Positions 25,808-35,690 of a stretch of DNA of 64,000 bases are shown one piece after another (the stretch's first letter is position 1; each line of letters begins with the position of its first letter). The position numbers were made by a program, and so were the translations under genes. The DNA is taken from NCBI GenBank assembly GCA_003045895.1, contig PZPC01000002.1, positions 62,001 through 126,000 of the forward strand. The letters run 5' to 3'. The notes beneath the pieces are model-generated. The model did not search any database. It was not told the DNA's origin and saw only the letters and a program-made list of their open reading frames with translations. This DNA is from Bacteroidota bacterium. Its GTDB lineage: Bacteria > Bacteroidota > Bacteroidia > Chitinophagales > Saprospiraceae.

Positions 25808-27143
25808 GTCTTTCCTCGTAGGCCTCCTGGTTATTCTGGCAGGTCCAACCCTGTTATCTGGCCAGGAAGCGCTCAGTTTGGAGCAAGCTATCAATATAGG
25901 GCTGACCAATAACTTCCAGATCCGCCTCTCCCGGGCTGCGGTAGCTATTGCAGAAAACAACGACGACTGGGCGCTGGCCGGCAAATTCCCCGAAGTAGAA
26001 CTCAGCGTAAGTTCTGGCAATAATTATGCCAGTACCGACAATCCGGCCAGCGTAGTCACCCAGAGTTCGGTCATCGCCAATGGTATTACCCCGGGCATCA
26101 CGGCCAACTGGCTGCTCTACAATGGCTCGCGGGTGGAGTACACCAAAAATCAGCTGTCGCGCCAGGTCGACCTGAGCAATGAACAACTGCGGGTACAGAT
26201 CCAAAACACCATGCAGGCGATTATCCAGGCTTATAACGGCGCCCTCGTTCAGCGCGAACGCATCGACGTTTTGGCCGAAGTCCTGCAACTTTCCCGCGAC
26301 CGGATCCGCTACCAGGAGGCTCGGCAGGAGTTTGGACAAGCCAGTACTTTTGACCTGTTGCAGGCCGAAGATGCCTACCTCAACGATTCGACCACCTACC
26401 TGATTCAGGTCAACGCTTACGACAACGCCCTGCGCAGTCTGCAGCTCGCTATGGGGGTAACCACGCCTCAGAATTATACCCTGACGGATGCTTTGACCCC
26501 CGACGTCAACAACTACTCCTTTGCGGACCTGGAGCAACAAATGTTGCAAAACAATCCGGAAGTGAAAGCCAGCCAGGTGAGCATTCAACTGGCGGAGATC
26601 AATACCCGCATCCAGGCGGCCAGTCGGTTGCCACAAATCAGCCTGAGCGCTGGTGGCAACTACAATGTAAATGTCAGTACGGGTTCCCAAACGTTCAACT
26701 TCGGCGGGATGCCCAACGAGCAGAATCTGCCCGGCGTAGCAGCCCGAACACTGCGCGGATTTGTCAACCTGACGGCCAGCTACAACCTCTGGGACGGTGG
26801 CCTCCGCCAGCGCCGTATCGAAACGGCTAACCTGCAGGAAATTCAGTCGCAGTTGCAATACAGTGGATTAGAGCAGCGCCTGCAAATTGAGCTGGCCAAC
26901 ACCCTGGCCACTTACGAAAACCAGCAAAAACTCGTAGCAATTACCGGCAACCTCGTGGATAACGCCCGTCGCAACCTGGATATCGCCGAAGAACGCTTCC
27001 GGGGCGGACTCGTCAACTCCTTTGATTACCGCAGTATCCAATTGAGTTATATCAATGCGACTCAGTCCAGACTGAATGCTATTCTTAACCTCAAAAATAC
27101 GGAGACGGAGTTGCAGCGGTTGACGGGCGGATTGTTGCGATAA
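25782..27143 (+). CDS. TolC family outer-membrane efflux protein
   Basis: 453 residues. An N-terminal signal peptide (about 1-27, ending near LLSGQ) precedes EALSLEQAINIGLTNNFQIR, the typical TolC opening. Two repeats of long coiled-coil helices follow, with the second-repeat pattern LELANTLATYENQQKLVAIT near 368 and AEERFRGGLVNSFDYRSIQLS near 403. It forms a trimeric channel across the outer membrane. It could complete the RND system that starts at 20277. Its start lies inside the GtrA gene. Confidence 0.92.
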   Translation: MYSKSDFFKSFLVGLLVILAGPTLLSGQEALSLEQAINIGLTNNFQIRLSRAAVAIAENNDDWALAGKFPEVELSVSSGNNYASTDNPASVVTQSSVIANGITPGITANWLLYNGSRVEYTKNQLSRQVDLSNEQLRVQIQNTMQAIIQAYNGALVQRERIDVLAEVLQLSRDRIRYQEARQEFGQASTFDLLQAEDAYLNDSTTYLIQVNAYDNALRSLQLAMGVTTPQNYTLTDALTPDVNNYSFADLEQQMLQNNPEVKASQVSIQLAEINTRIQAASRLPQISLSAGGNYNVNVSTGSQTFNFGGMPNEQNLPGVAARTLRGFVNLTASYNLWDGGLRQRRIETANLQEIQSQLQYSGLEQRLQIELANTLATYENQQKLVAITGNLVDNARRNLDIAEERFRGGLVNSFDYRSIQLSYINATQSRLNAILNLKNTETELQRLTGGLLR

Positions 27144-27263
27144 GCAGTGATCAGGTTGGTTTGGTGAACCTTCAACAAGATAAAAAGGGCAAATTTTGTT
27201 AAGTAAATGCACTTGATATGTATTGCTTCCTATTTTAGCATCTACTGTTAAAAAGCAAATAAG

Positions 27264-28856
27264 ATGAAACAACAACTTTCCCTGCTATTACTTAGCATCC
27301 TGGCCCTAATCACCTCTTTGTCTGCTCAAACAGACGTTTCGACCACCATTGTAGAAGCTACCGTATACCTGCAGTCGGCTCAAATTACCCGCACGGGTAA
27401 AGCCAACCTGCCCGCAGGCCGCGGCGCTGTTGTCCTGTCAGGGCTGAGCCCGCTGCTGGATCAGGGTAGTGTACGCCTGGGAGCTACGGGTAATTTCATG
27501 ATCCTGACGGTAACGCCCCAGCAAAAAAACAGGCCGCCGGTCACTGACCTGCCGGAATATACCCAACTCATGGACCAGCGACAGGTGTTGGCCGATGCCC
27601 TGGCCCGCGAAAAAATAAAACTGGACGTCCTCGACGAGGAAGAGAAGGTACTGATGGTCAACAAAACCATAGCGCCAGCGCAAGCCTGGGTAAGCGCAGA
27701 AGAAGTCCAAAAGATGGCCCAGTTTATGCGCACCCGCCTGGTTGAGATTCGGACCCAACGGCTCGACATTGCTGATGGCATGCGCACCAACCAGGAAAAA
27801 CTCAAAGACCTGGACCAGCAGTTGAACGAAATTCGCCAACGCCAGCGCGAAAGTTTAACCGAAGTGGTGGTTCAGTACCAGGCCGAACGCGCTACGGCTG
27901 CCGAGTTTCAACTGACCTACCTGGTTAACGGCTCTTCCTGGATTCCCTCCTACGATTTACGCGTCAGCGACCTGACCCAACCCGTCGACCTCTCGTACGG
28001 TGCCCTGGTGAGTCAAAATACGGGCGAAGACTGGAAAAACATCATGCTCACCCTGTCTACCGGCAATCCGCAGCAACAGCAAAATGCACCCCGTATCACG
28101 ACCTGGTGGTTGAGCCCCAATCAGCCCTTTGCCCGCGTCCAGGCGGGTTATGCCTACGATAATGAACTGATGCAAACCTCCAACGTGGTGATCTCCCGCG
28201 AAGAAGCAGATGATGCGGGATTTGCGGGTGCCGACGTGGCTGTGAACCTGACCAATACCGAATTCCGGGTACGCCTGGCGCAGGATATTCCCAGCAACGG
28301 GCAACAATTTCGGGTACTGGTAGACGATTACGAACTACCGGCCGATTACCAATATTACGTTGCCCCTAAGTTCGATTGCCATGCCTACCTCACCGCCCGG
28401 GTAACCGATTGGCAAAAATACAGCCTGCTGCCCGGTGAAGTGAGCCTGTTCTTTGACGGTGCCTACGTGGGTAAATCCAACTTATCCACCTACGCCGCCA
28501 CCGATACCCTGGTCTTTAGCCTGGGTCGGGACGAAGGTATCATCATCGAGCGTGAACGCGAAGACAATTTCCGCAGCCGCTCCTTCCTGGGCGGTAAAAC
28601 GGAGCAGCGCATCGGCTGGATCATCAAAGTGCAGACGAACCGCCGCAATGAAGTGCCCATTGTCATCGAAGACCAAATCCCCGTTTCCACAACCGACCAG
28701 ATCGAGGTTAGCCTGGAAGCCGCCAAAGGCGCTACCCTGGATCCGGTGACGGGCAAGTTGCGTTGGGAACTGAAGATGAAACTCGGAGAACAGCGGGAAC
28801 TCGGTTTCCGGTATACCGTTAAATATCCGAAAAATATGACCTTGTTTTTGGAGTAG
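27264..28856 (+). CDS. MuiA/DUF4139 family secreted protein
   Basis: 530 residues with a signal peptide (about 1-21, ending LSAQ). The N-terminal DUF4140 domain (VEATVYLQSAQITRTGKANL) is followed by a coiled coil at about 95-205 and a DUF4139 domain from about 215 (YLVNGSSWIPSYDLRVSDL; LVSQNTGEDWKNIMLTLSTGNP). The C-terminus contains PIVIEDQIPVSTTDQIEVSL. The family was named from a mucoidy-inhibitor gene; its molecular role is unknown and it is likely to act in the cell envelope. A wobble-containing hairpin follows at 28894-28924. Confidence 0.85.
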   Translation: MKQQLSLLLLSILALITSLSAQTDVSTTIVEATVYLQSAQITRTGKANLPAGRGAVVLSGLSPLLDQGSVRLGATGNFMILTVTPQQKNRPPVTDLPEYTQLMDQRQVLADALAREKIKLDVLDEEEKVLMVNKTIAPAQAWVSAEEVQKMAQFMRTRLVEIRTQRLDIADGMRTNQEKLKDLDQQLNEIRQRQRESLTEVVVQYQAERATAAEFQLTYLVNGSSWIPSYDLRVSDLTQPVDLSYGALVSQNTGEDWKNIMLTLSTGNPQQQQNAPRITTWWLSPNQPFARVQAGYAYDNELMQTSNVVISREEADDAGFAGADVAVNLTNTEFRVRLAQDIPSNGQQFRVLVDDYELPADYQYYVAPKFDCHAYLTARVTDWQKYSLLPGEVSLFFDGAYVGKSNLSTYAATDTLVFSLGRDEGIIIEREREDNFRSRSFLGGKTEQRIGWIIKVQTNRRNEVPIVIEDQIPVSTTDQIEVSLEAAKGATLDPVTGKLRWELKMKLGEQRELGFRYTVKYPKNMTLFLE

Positions 28857-29381
28857 GAAAGGGTTACTGATTTTATCACCGTTCATCCTGGTTTGATCCT
28901 GTAGCTTTCGCTGCTGTAGGATCAGATCGCGGGGTGGGCGGTTCCGGAGAGTAGCTGATAAAAAGGGGAGTAGGTAGTAAAGAGGGGGGAAGGGTTGGAA
29001 TTTGAGGAGAAAAGTCAAGATCCCCTTTGGGAGGGGCCCGCCCTTAAGGCCTGGACGCCAGCCCCTGCTCCGGCTCAATGACCGTACGGGACAAACCACC
29101 ACCATTGCTCACCAGAAGTGAACAACCAAGCAGGTAGAAAAAACCGATGAATGCCCTGGTTGGCCAAGCAAAGTGAAGTTGCTATCCAGGGGTAGTCCCT
29201 ATGAGTAGGTGATGAATAAAGCGGTTGTTATATTTTCACCTACCCTACAAATTTAACAATAAATTTTTAATTTAAAAATTAAAAACAATAATTTTAAAAA
29301 TATTATCCTCAAACCCTTTCGCTGAATCAATGAAATTTTCAACAGTTTCTGTATATTTGTTATTACATTGCATTTTGCACT
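28857..29381. other. 525-bp intergenic region with hairpin and AT-rich block
   Basis: No gene is supported here. At 28894-28905/28913-28924 there is a 12-bp stem containing two G-U pairs and a 7-nt loop, 37 bp after the muiA-like stop codon and without a T-run. At about 29256-29310 the sequence is almost pure A/T with short palindromes. Codon-like content is absent in all frames. Confidence 0.5.
29352..29359 (+). promoter_or_regulatory. candidate -7 promoter box for the lytic transglycosylase gene
   Basis: TATATTTG matches TAnnTTTG and ends 22 bp before the ATG at 29382, the usual distance for a short leader. Confidence 0.5.
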
Positions 29382-30839
29382 ATGGAAACTGAACCAATAT
29401 CGACCCGGCGCTGGGTCATCCTTCTAAGCTGCTTGTTCTTTTTGCAGCCCGTTTTACTGAAGGCTACAGCGCACACCTCCCGCCTGGATGTAGAAGTAGA
29501 TTACCTCATGGATTTTGCGGCGGATCAAGTCAAAGAACGACTACAACTCCTTGACCAGTCTTTGTTGGAGCATCGCTTCGACAAATCTGTACGCGATCTC
29601 ATCGCCTACCATTTGCGCTATCCTGCCCAAACGGCACGCAATGTCGGCCGGGCGGTTGCTTATTTCCCTGTTTTCGAAGCCGAACTCGCCGCTGCGGGAT
29701 TACCTGAAGCTTTGAAATACTTACCCGTCATTGAGTCCGCACTTCGGCCAGAAGCCTTGTCGCGGGTTGGTGCCCAGGGGCTTTGGCAATTTATGCCTTT
29801 TACCGCCCCTGAATATGGGCTGCTTATTGATGAATACGTAGATGAACGACTCGATGCCTACCAGGCTACCCGTGGCGCCATTAGATACCTGGCTGATGCC
29901 TACGACTATCTGAACGACTGGTCGCTGGCCATTGCGGCGTACAACGCTGGCAAAGGTGGCGTTCGCCGGGCCATGCGCCGAAGCGGAGGCAAAAACTTCT
30001 GGACCGTACGTCGCTACCTACCCCGGGAAACACGCAATTACGTTCCTGCCTTTATTGCCGCTATCTACCTGACCGAGTTTTACGCCGTACACGGCATTGA
30101 ACCCGAAATGCCAAGCCTGGATGAACAGCTGGTAGAACGGGTCGTGGTTTACCAACCACTCAGCTTTTACCGCGTAGCTCAGGTCACAGGGCTTTCTATT
30201 GAAGTTATTCAACGATTGAATCCGGGTTACCGCAAAGGGTATCTGCCGGGTTATAAAAGTGGGCACAACCTGGTACTCCCTCAACGCGTGACGGCAGCTT
30301 TGCGAAATTACCTGGCTACCTGCGCCAATAGCGACGATGAACCCACTCTGCCCTGGGCCCCCGTATTGCGTATGCCGGCTTATAGCCCTCAGAATGGCAC
30401 CGATTACGAAAGATTTTTTCAACGGGCAACCAACCTTGATTCACTCCAGTCTATTGCTGAAAAATTACAAATTCCAGCTTCTCAATTGGCTATCTGGAAT
30501 CACTTATCTCCGCTAGACACCCTGGTGCAAGGGCAAGCCATCAAATACTTCCGGCCAATTGTGCTTGAAGCAAGACTCCAACGAGTCGTCAATTTTAGTA
30601 CCTGGCGAGCGCCGTCTCTGGCTGTACCAGGAAAACTTACCCCTGCCGATTTGCGCGCCTATCCCCTGCCTGCCATGTTAGGCAATCCACTCTATTTATC
30701 GCTGACCCAAAAAGAAAAGCCTTCGGCTATTGTCGCACGCTTTCCCTACCTGGAAATGAACCGCTTCTTATCGGCCAATGAACTCGCCAACGACAAGACG
30801 CTCCCCGCAGGCAGTGTGGTCCGGATTCCGCGGAAGTGA
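29382..30839 (+). CDS. lytic murein transglycosylase, MltD-like
   Basis: 485 residues. An N-terminal hydrophobic signal segment (about 12-30) is followed by a goose-type lysozyme/SLT domain at about 105-230 with YLPVIESALRPEALSRVGAQ (the catalytic Glu in PVIES), GLWQFMP and WSLAIAAYNAGKGGVRRAM. LysM-like repeats for peptidoglycan binding follow, the first near 250-305 (YRVAQVTGLSIEVIQRLNPG). It cleaves glycan strands to form 1,6-anhydro ends and acts in the periplasm. Confidence 0.92.
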   Translation: METEPISTRRWVILLSCLFFLQPVLLKATAHTSRLDVEVDYLMDFAADQVKERLQLLDQSLLEHRFDKSVRDLIAYHLRYPAQTARNVGRAVAYFPVFEAELAAAGLPEALKYLPVIESALRPEALSRVGAQGLWQFMPFTAPEYGLLIDEYVDERLDAYQATRGAIRYLADAYDYLNDWSLAIAAYNAGKGGVRRAMRRSGGKNFWTVRRYLPRETRNYVPAFIAAIYLTEFYAVHGIEPEMPSLDEQLVERVVVYQPLSFYRVAQVTGLSIEVIQRLNPGYRKGYLPGYKSGHNLVLPQRVTAALRNYLATCANSDDEPTLPWAPVLRMPAYSPQNGTDYERFFQRATNLDSLQSIAEKLQIPASQLAIWNHLSPLDTLVQGQAIKYFRPIVLEARLQRVVNFSTWRAPSLAVPGKLTPADLRAYPLPAMLGNPLYLSLTQKEKPSAIVARFPYLEMNRFLSANELANDKTLPAGSVVRIPRK

Positions 30840-30978
30840 TTTGCGTAATTACATTAATTTGATGGTTGTTTTCTTCCGCATTGCCTAAAAATTCCGCATT
30901 TTGCACGAATTTTGTGGACACACCATGCAGGTCTCCTGCCCCGACATTTTTTGTAGTCAAACTAAAACAAATAACACG

Positions 30979-31008
30979 CGACTAATAAGTCGTCTCGTTT
31001 GTTTTTTT
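30979..31008 (+). terminator. weak terminator after the transglycosylase gene
   Basis: CGACT (30979-30983) / AGTCG (30988-30992) with an AATA loop, extended by a G-U pair, followed by TCTCGTTTG and a run of seven T. The stem is short, so the call is tentative. Confidence 0.35.
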
Positions 31009-31050
31009 AACTGATTTTAATCAAAAAACCTGTCCGAGAACGACTAGACT

Positions 31051-31058
31051 TAGCTTTG
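31051..31058 (+). promoter_or_regulatory. candidate -7 promoter box for sucA
   Basis: TAGCTTTG matches TAnnTTTG, 61 bp before the sucA ATG. The 280-bp gap upstream of sucA otherwise holds only the weak terminator. Confidence 0.45.
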
Positions 31059-31119
31059 GTTTGTTTACAATTGGTCTATTACCTCAAAAATCACCTCAGA
31101 CGGGCTTAACGCAGACAGC

Positions 31120-33894
31120 ATGACTGATTTCTCATTTATCGCAAATGCTCATCCAACCTACATTGAAAATTTGTATGAGCAGTACCAGCATAACCCCCTG
31201 GCAGTAGAACAAAGCTGGGCGGCTTTTTTTAAAGGTTTTGAATACGGCAACGACGCTAACGGCAACGGAAGCACCAGTAGCAGTGGCTCGGCCAGTATAG
31301 AGCAAATGGCCAAGGAATTGCGCCTTTTATCGCTCATCAAAGCCTACCGCGATCGCGGGCACCTGCTCTCCACCACCAACCCCATCCGGGAACGCCGCAA
31401 CCGCCATCCCCACGTCAATCTCGAAGATTTCGGATTGAGTGATGACGACCTGGACAAGCCCTTTTTTGCGGGCCGGGAAATTGGTTTGGAAAATGCGACC
31501 CTCCGCCAGATCATTGACCGCCTACGCGAAGTTTACGCCGGAAACATCGGCTATGAATACCACCAAATTGCCGACCGCATCAAGCGGCGGTGGATCCGTA
31601 CGCGGGTCGAAGCGACCCAGCCTGGGCAATCATTTGGACTAAGCCTGGAAAAAAAGCGCCGCATACTAGAGAAACTGAACGGCGCAGTCATGTTCGAGAA
31701 GTTTTTGCACACCAAATACGTCGGCCAGAAACGCTTTTCAATCGAAGGTGGCGAAAGTGCTATTGTAGCCCTGGATGGGATCATCAACGAAGCAGCCAAA
31801 CGCAATGTGCAGGAAATTGTCATCGGAATGGCTCACCGGGGTCGCCTCAACGTGCTGGCCAATATTATGGGTAAAACCTACGCCAATATCTTCAACGAAT
31901 TCGAGGGCACGGCCATCCCTAATTTGAGCTTTGGTGACGGCGACGTCAAATACCACCTCGGTTTCAGTAGCCAGGTGACAACCCTGGGAGGGGAGAACGT
32001 ACACCTCAAACTCGCCCCCAACCCCAGTCACCTGGAGGCCGTAAACCCCGTCGTGGAAGGATTTGCCCGCGCGAAAGCCGATCTGCTTTACGAAAGTAAT
32101 TTCGATGCCATCCTGCCCATCACCATCCATGGCGACGCCGCCGTAGCTGGCCAGGGAGTCGTTTTTGAAACCGTGCAAATGAGCCGCCTCGAAGGCTATT
32201 ACACGGGAGGAACCATCCACCTGGTGATCAATAACCAGGTCGGTTTTACCACCGACTTCGACGACGCACGATCTTCGGTCTATTCCACCGGCGTAGCTGC
32301 CGTAGTGGGAGCCCCCGTTTTCCACGTCAATGGCGACGATCCCGAGGCCGTACTCCACGTCTGTGAAATGGCCATGGCGTACCGCCAGGAATTCAATACC
32401 GATGTGTTCATCGATATGGTTTGCTACCGCCGTCACGGACACAACGAAGGTGACGACCCAGAGTTTACCCAACCGGAAATGTACAAGTTCATCAAGGATC
32501 ACAATAATCCGCGCGAGATTTACTCCAAACAACTCATCGAACGGGGTGACCTGGAAGCCAAAATAGCCGATGAACTTGAGCAGGATTTCTGGAATCTGCT
32601 GCAGGATCGGCTGGACGAAGTTCGCCAGAATTCCTTGCCGTACGAGTACCAGGAACCCGAACTGGCCTGGAAAAAATTGCGCAAAACGACTGATCCTAAT
32701 GATTTCAGGGAGTCGCCGGTAACGGGGGTAGAAAAAAAGACCATCCAGCACATTCTGGATAAACTCACCGAAATTCCCGCCGGTTTTACCCCGCTCAGTA
32801 AGGTCGAACGCCTGTTTAAAAATATTAAAAAGAACAGAAAAAACAACGAACTGGATTGGGCCATGGGCGAATTGCTCGCTTACGGCACCATCCTCATGGA
32901 AGGGCGGAATGTGCGTATGAGCGGCCAGGATGTCAAGCGTGGCACCTTCAGCCACCGGCATGCCGTTTTGCGCGATGCCGTTAATTATCAGAATTACAAC
33001 CGGCTGAGCACCCTGAGCGATAACCAGGGGAAATTCAGAATTTACAACTCCCTGCTTTCGGAGTTCGCCGTACTCGGTTTTGAGTTTGGCTACACCTTGG
33101 CGACCCCCGATGACCTCGTCCTTTGGGAAGCCCAGTTTGGTGATTTTGCCAACGGCGCTCAGACTATCTTCGACCAGTTCATCTCCTCTTCCGAGTCAAA
33201 GTGGCAACGCATGAGCGGACTGGTGGCCTTGTTGCCCCACGGTTACGAAGGCCAAGGGCCCGAACACTCCAGTGCCCGCCTCGAGCGTTTTCTGCAACTG
33301 TGCGCTGAATTCAATATGACCGTTGCTAATATCACTACGCCTGCTAACTTCTTCCACCTGCTGCGCCGCCAGTTGGCCCGGCCGTTCCGCAAGCCCCTGA
33401 TCGTGATGTCGCCCAAAAGTTTGTTGCGGAATCCACAGGCAGTGAGCCCCGTAGAAGAATTTTATGCCGGTACCAAATTCCAGGAATTAATCGATGACGC
33501 AACCGTCGGCGCCCGCAGTGGCGGAAAAATTAAAAGGCTACTGTTGTGTTCCGGAAAAATCTATTTCGACCTTTTGAATTACAAAGTCGAAAATAAACGC
33601 GACGAGGTGGCCATCGTCCGGCTGGAACAGTTATTCCCCTTGCCCATCGATCAGTTGAATGCGGTGTTCAAAAAATACAGCAACACCGATGATATCATCT
33701 GGGTACAGGAAGAACCCTCCAATATGGGTGCCTGGCAGTATATTCATTCCATGCGTTTCAGTGACAGTGTTACCATTCCTAAAGAATTGAATTACGTGGC
33801 CCGTAAAGCCAGTGCCTCACCAGCTACCGGCTTCAAAAAAGTCCATGATGAGGAACAAGCTAGCATTATCAACCGCGCTTTTGGCGACAAATAA
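31120..33894 (+). CDS. sucA: 2-oxoglutarate dehydrogenase E1 component
   Basis: Thiamine diphosphate-dependent E1 subunit that decarboxylates 2-oxoglutarate in the TCA cycle. 924 residues, usual length. The N-terminal segment (FIANAHPTYIENLYEQYQHNP) binds E2. The TPP domain has EGGESAIVALD, GMAHRGRLNVLANIMGK, HGDAAVAGQGVVFE and FIDMVCYRRHGHNEGDDP. The C-terminal part contains HSSARLERFLQLCAE. sucB (E2) is not adjacent; a hairpin separates sucA from the next gene. Confidence 0.97.
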   Translation: MTDFSFIANAHPTYIENLYEQYQHNPLAVEQSWAAFFKGFEYGNDANGNGSTSSSGSASIEQMAKELRLLSLIKAYRDRGHLLSTTNPIRERRNRHPHVNLEDFGLSDDDLDKPFFAGREIGLENATLRQIIDRLREVYAGNIGYEYHQIADRIKRRWIRTRVEATQPGQSFGLSLEKKRRILEKLNGAVMFEKFLHTKYVGQKRFSIEGGESAIVALDGIINEAAKRNVQEIVIGMAHRGRLNVLANIMGKTYANIFNEFEGTAIPNLSFGDGDVKYHLGFSSQVTTLGGENVHLKLAPNPSHLEAVNPVVEGFARAKADLLYESNFDAILPITIHGDAAVAGQGVVFETVQMSRLEGYYTGGTIHLVINNQVGFTTDFDDARSSVYSTGVAAVVGAPVFHVNGDDPEAVLHVCEMAMAYRQEFNTDVFIDMVCYRRHGHNEGDDPEFTQPEMYKFIKDHNNPREIYSKQLIERGDLEAKIADELEQDFWNLLQDRLDEVRQNSLPYEYQEPELAWKKLRKTTDPNDFRESPVTGVEKKTIQHILDKLTEIPAGFTPLSKVERLFKNIKKNRKNNELDWAMGELLAYGTILMEGRNVRMSGQDVKRGTFSHRHAVLRDAVNYQNYNRLSTLSDNQGKFRIYNSLLSEFAVLGFEFGYTLATPDDLVLWEAQFGDFANGAQTIFDQFISSSESKWQRMSGLVALLPHGYEGQGPEHSSARLERFLQLCAEFNMTVANITTPANFFHLLRRQLARPFRKPLIVMSPKSLLRNPQAVSPVEEFYAGTKFQELIDDATVGARSGGKIKRLLLCSGKIYFDLLNYKVENKRDEVAIVRLEQLFPLPIDQLNAVFKKYSNTDDIIWVQEEPSNMGAWQYIHSMRFSDSVTIPKELNYVARKASASPATGFKKVHDEEQASIINRAFGDK

Positions 33895-33907
33895 TTTTTG
33901 ATCAGAA

Positions 33908-33947
33908 AAGCAGCTATTGGTGCAACTCATTTCACCAGTAGCTGCTT
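33908..33947. repeat. 15-bp hairpin between sucA and the ABC-F gene
   Basis: AAGCAGCTATTGGTG (33908-33922) pairs with CACCAGTAGCTGCTT (33933-33947) with one G-U pair and a 10-nt loop. It lies 13 bp after the sucA stop codon. There is no T-run downstream on the plus strand, so it is a stem that may stabilise the sucA 3' end or act as a partial terminator. Confidence 0.55.
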
Positions 33948-33970
33948 AGACCATTATCCAACATACCATT

Positions 33971-35650
33971 ATGGCAGACCACAAGATTATCTTTTCCATG
34001 GAAGGCGTATCCAAGTCCTTCTCCACCGGAAAGAAAGTACTGAACAACATTTGGCTCAGTTTTTTCTACGGCGCTAAAATTGGCGTCCTGGGTCTGAACG
34101 GTTCGGGCAAGTCAACCCTCCTCAAGATTATCGCTGGTAAGGACCCCAATTACCAGGGAAAAATAACTTTTGATGGTACTTACAAGATTGGCATGTTGGA
34201 ACAGGAACCTGAACTGGACGAAAACAAGACCGTCCGCCAGGTTGTCGAAGAAGGTGTCCAGGAAATCGTGGACCTGTTGCAGGCTTACGAGGAGATCAAT
34301 TTAAAGTTTTCCGAGCCCATGAGCGACGATGAGATGAATAAACTCATCGAAAAACAGGGCGTCATGATGGAACAACTGGACCACCAGAACGCCTGGGAAC
34401 TCGACAACCGCATCAATACAGCACTCGAATCGCTGCGTTGCCCCCCCGATGACGCCTCCGTAAAAGTGTTGTCGGGCGGTGAACGCCGCCGGGTAGCCCT
34501 GGCCCGCCTGCTGCTCAGTAACCCCGATATCCTCCTGCTCGACGAACCCACCAACCACCTCGACGCCGAGTCGGTTCACTGGCTGGAACAGTACCTGCAG
34601 AGTTTCCCGGGTACGGTCATTGCTGTTACCCACGACCGCTACTTCCTCGACAACGTCGCGGGGTGGATCCTGGAACTCGACCGCGGAGAAGGCATTCCCT
34701 GGGAAGGCAACTACTCTTCGTGGCTGGAACAAAAGGCCCGCCGCCTGGCACAAGAAGAACGCTCCGAAAGCAAGCGCCGAAAAACCCTGGAGCGCGAACT
34801 CGAATGGATTCGGATGGCGCCCAAAGCACGCCAGGCCAAAGGGAAAGCCCGTCTGAGTGCTTACGATAAACTGGTCGGCGAAGAAGCCAAGGAAAAAGAA
34901 GCCAAACTGGAAATCTTTATCCCCTCGGGTCCCCGACTGGGTGATGTCGTCATTGATGTGGAACAGGTAACCAAAGGCTTCGGTGATCGGATCTTGTTCG
35001 AAAACCTGAATCTGAGTATTCCCAAAAATGCGATCGTCGGCATCATTGGCCCCAATGGTGTCGGTAAGAGTACCCTCTTCCGGATGATTATGGGCCAGGA
35101 CACCCCGGATAACGGACAGATTAAAAAAGGCAACACCGTGCAGCTGTCCTACGTGGATCAGAGCCACGCCGAACTGCAAAACGGCGATCAAACGGTTTAC
35201 GAAGTGATTTCCGGTGGCAACGATATCCTCGAAATTGGTAATACCACCGTCAACGCCCGGGCTTACCTCAGTCGTTTTAATTTCGGTGGCAGCGACCAAC
35301 AGAAAAAAGTTGGCATCCTGTCGGGTGGTGAGCGCAATCGCCTGCACCTGGCCATGACCCTCCGCGAAGGTGGCAATGTACTTTTACTGGACGAACCGAC
35401 CAACGATATCGACATCAACACCCTCCGGGCACTCGAAGATGCACTCGATAACTTTGCCGGTTGTGTGCTGGTCATTTCCCACGACCGCTGGTTTATCGAC
35501 CGACTGGCCACCCATATTCTTTCCTTTGAAGACGAAGCGGAAGTGGTCTTCTTTGAAGGAAATTACTCCCAGTACGAGGAAATGAAAAAAGAAAAACGGG
35601 GCAATGCCTCCCCGAAACGCCCCCGCTTTAAAAATGTGATTAACCGGTAA
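33971..35650 (+). CDS. ettA: ABC-F ATPase, energy-dependent translational throttle EttA
   Basis: 559 residues, two ABC domains and no membrane segments. Walker A motifs are GLNGSGKSTLLK (near 42) and GPNGVGKSTLFR (near 360); both signatures are LSGGE. The linker and arm, with WEGNYSSWLEQKARRLAQEE and WIRMAPKARQAKGKARLSAY, are the EttA type. EttA binds the ribosomal E site and gates elongation in response to ATP/ADP. It lies 40 bp before thrA on the same strand. Confidence 0.92.
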   Translation: MADHKIIFSMEGVSKSFSTGKKVLNNIWLSFFYGAKIGVLGLNGSGKSTLLKIIAGKDPNYQGKITFDGTYKIGMLEQEPELDENKTVRQVVEEGVQEIVDLLQAYEEINLKFSEPMSDDEMNKLIEKQGVMMEQLDHQNAWELDNRINTALESLRCPPDDASVKVLSGGERRRVALARLLLSNPDILLLDEPTNHLDAESVHWLEQYLQSFPGTVIAVTHDRYFLDNVAGWILELDRGEGIPWEGNYSSWLEQKARRLAQEERSESKRRKTLERELEWIRMAPKARQAKGKARLSAYDKLVGEEAKEKEAKLEIFIPSGPRLGDVVIDVEQVTKGFGDRILFENLNLSIPKNAIVGIIGPNGVGKSTLFRMIMGQDTPDNGQIKKGNTVQLSYVDQSHAELQNGDQTVYEVISGGNDILEIGNTTVNARAYLSRFNFGGSDQQKKVGILSGGERNRLHLAMTLREGGNVLLLDEPTNDIDINTLRALEDALDNFAGCVLVISHDRWFIDRLATHILSFEDEAEVVFFEGNYSQYEEMKKEKRGNASPKRPRFKNVINR

Positions 35651-35690
35651 TTGTTCCTCGTACGGTCATTTTGACCTAAATTAATTTGTT

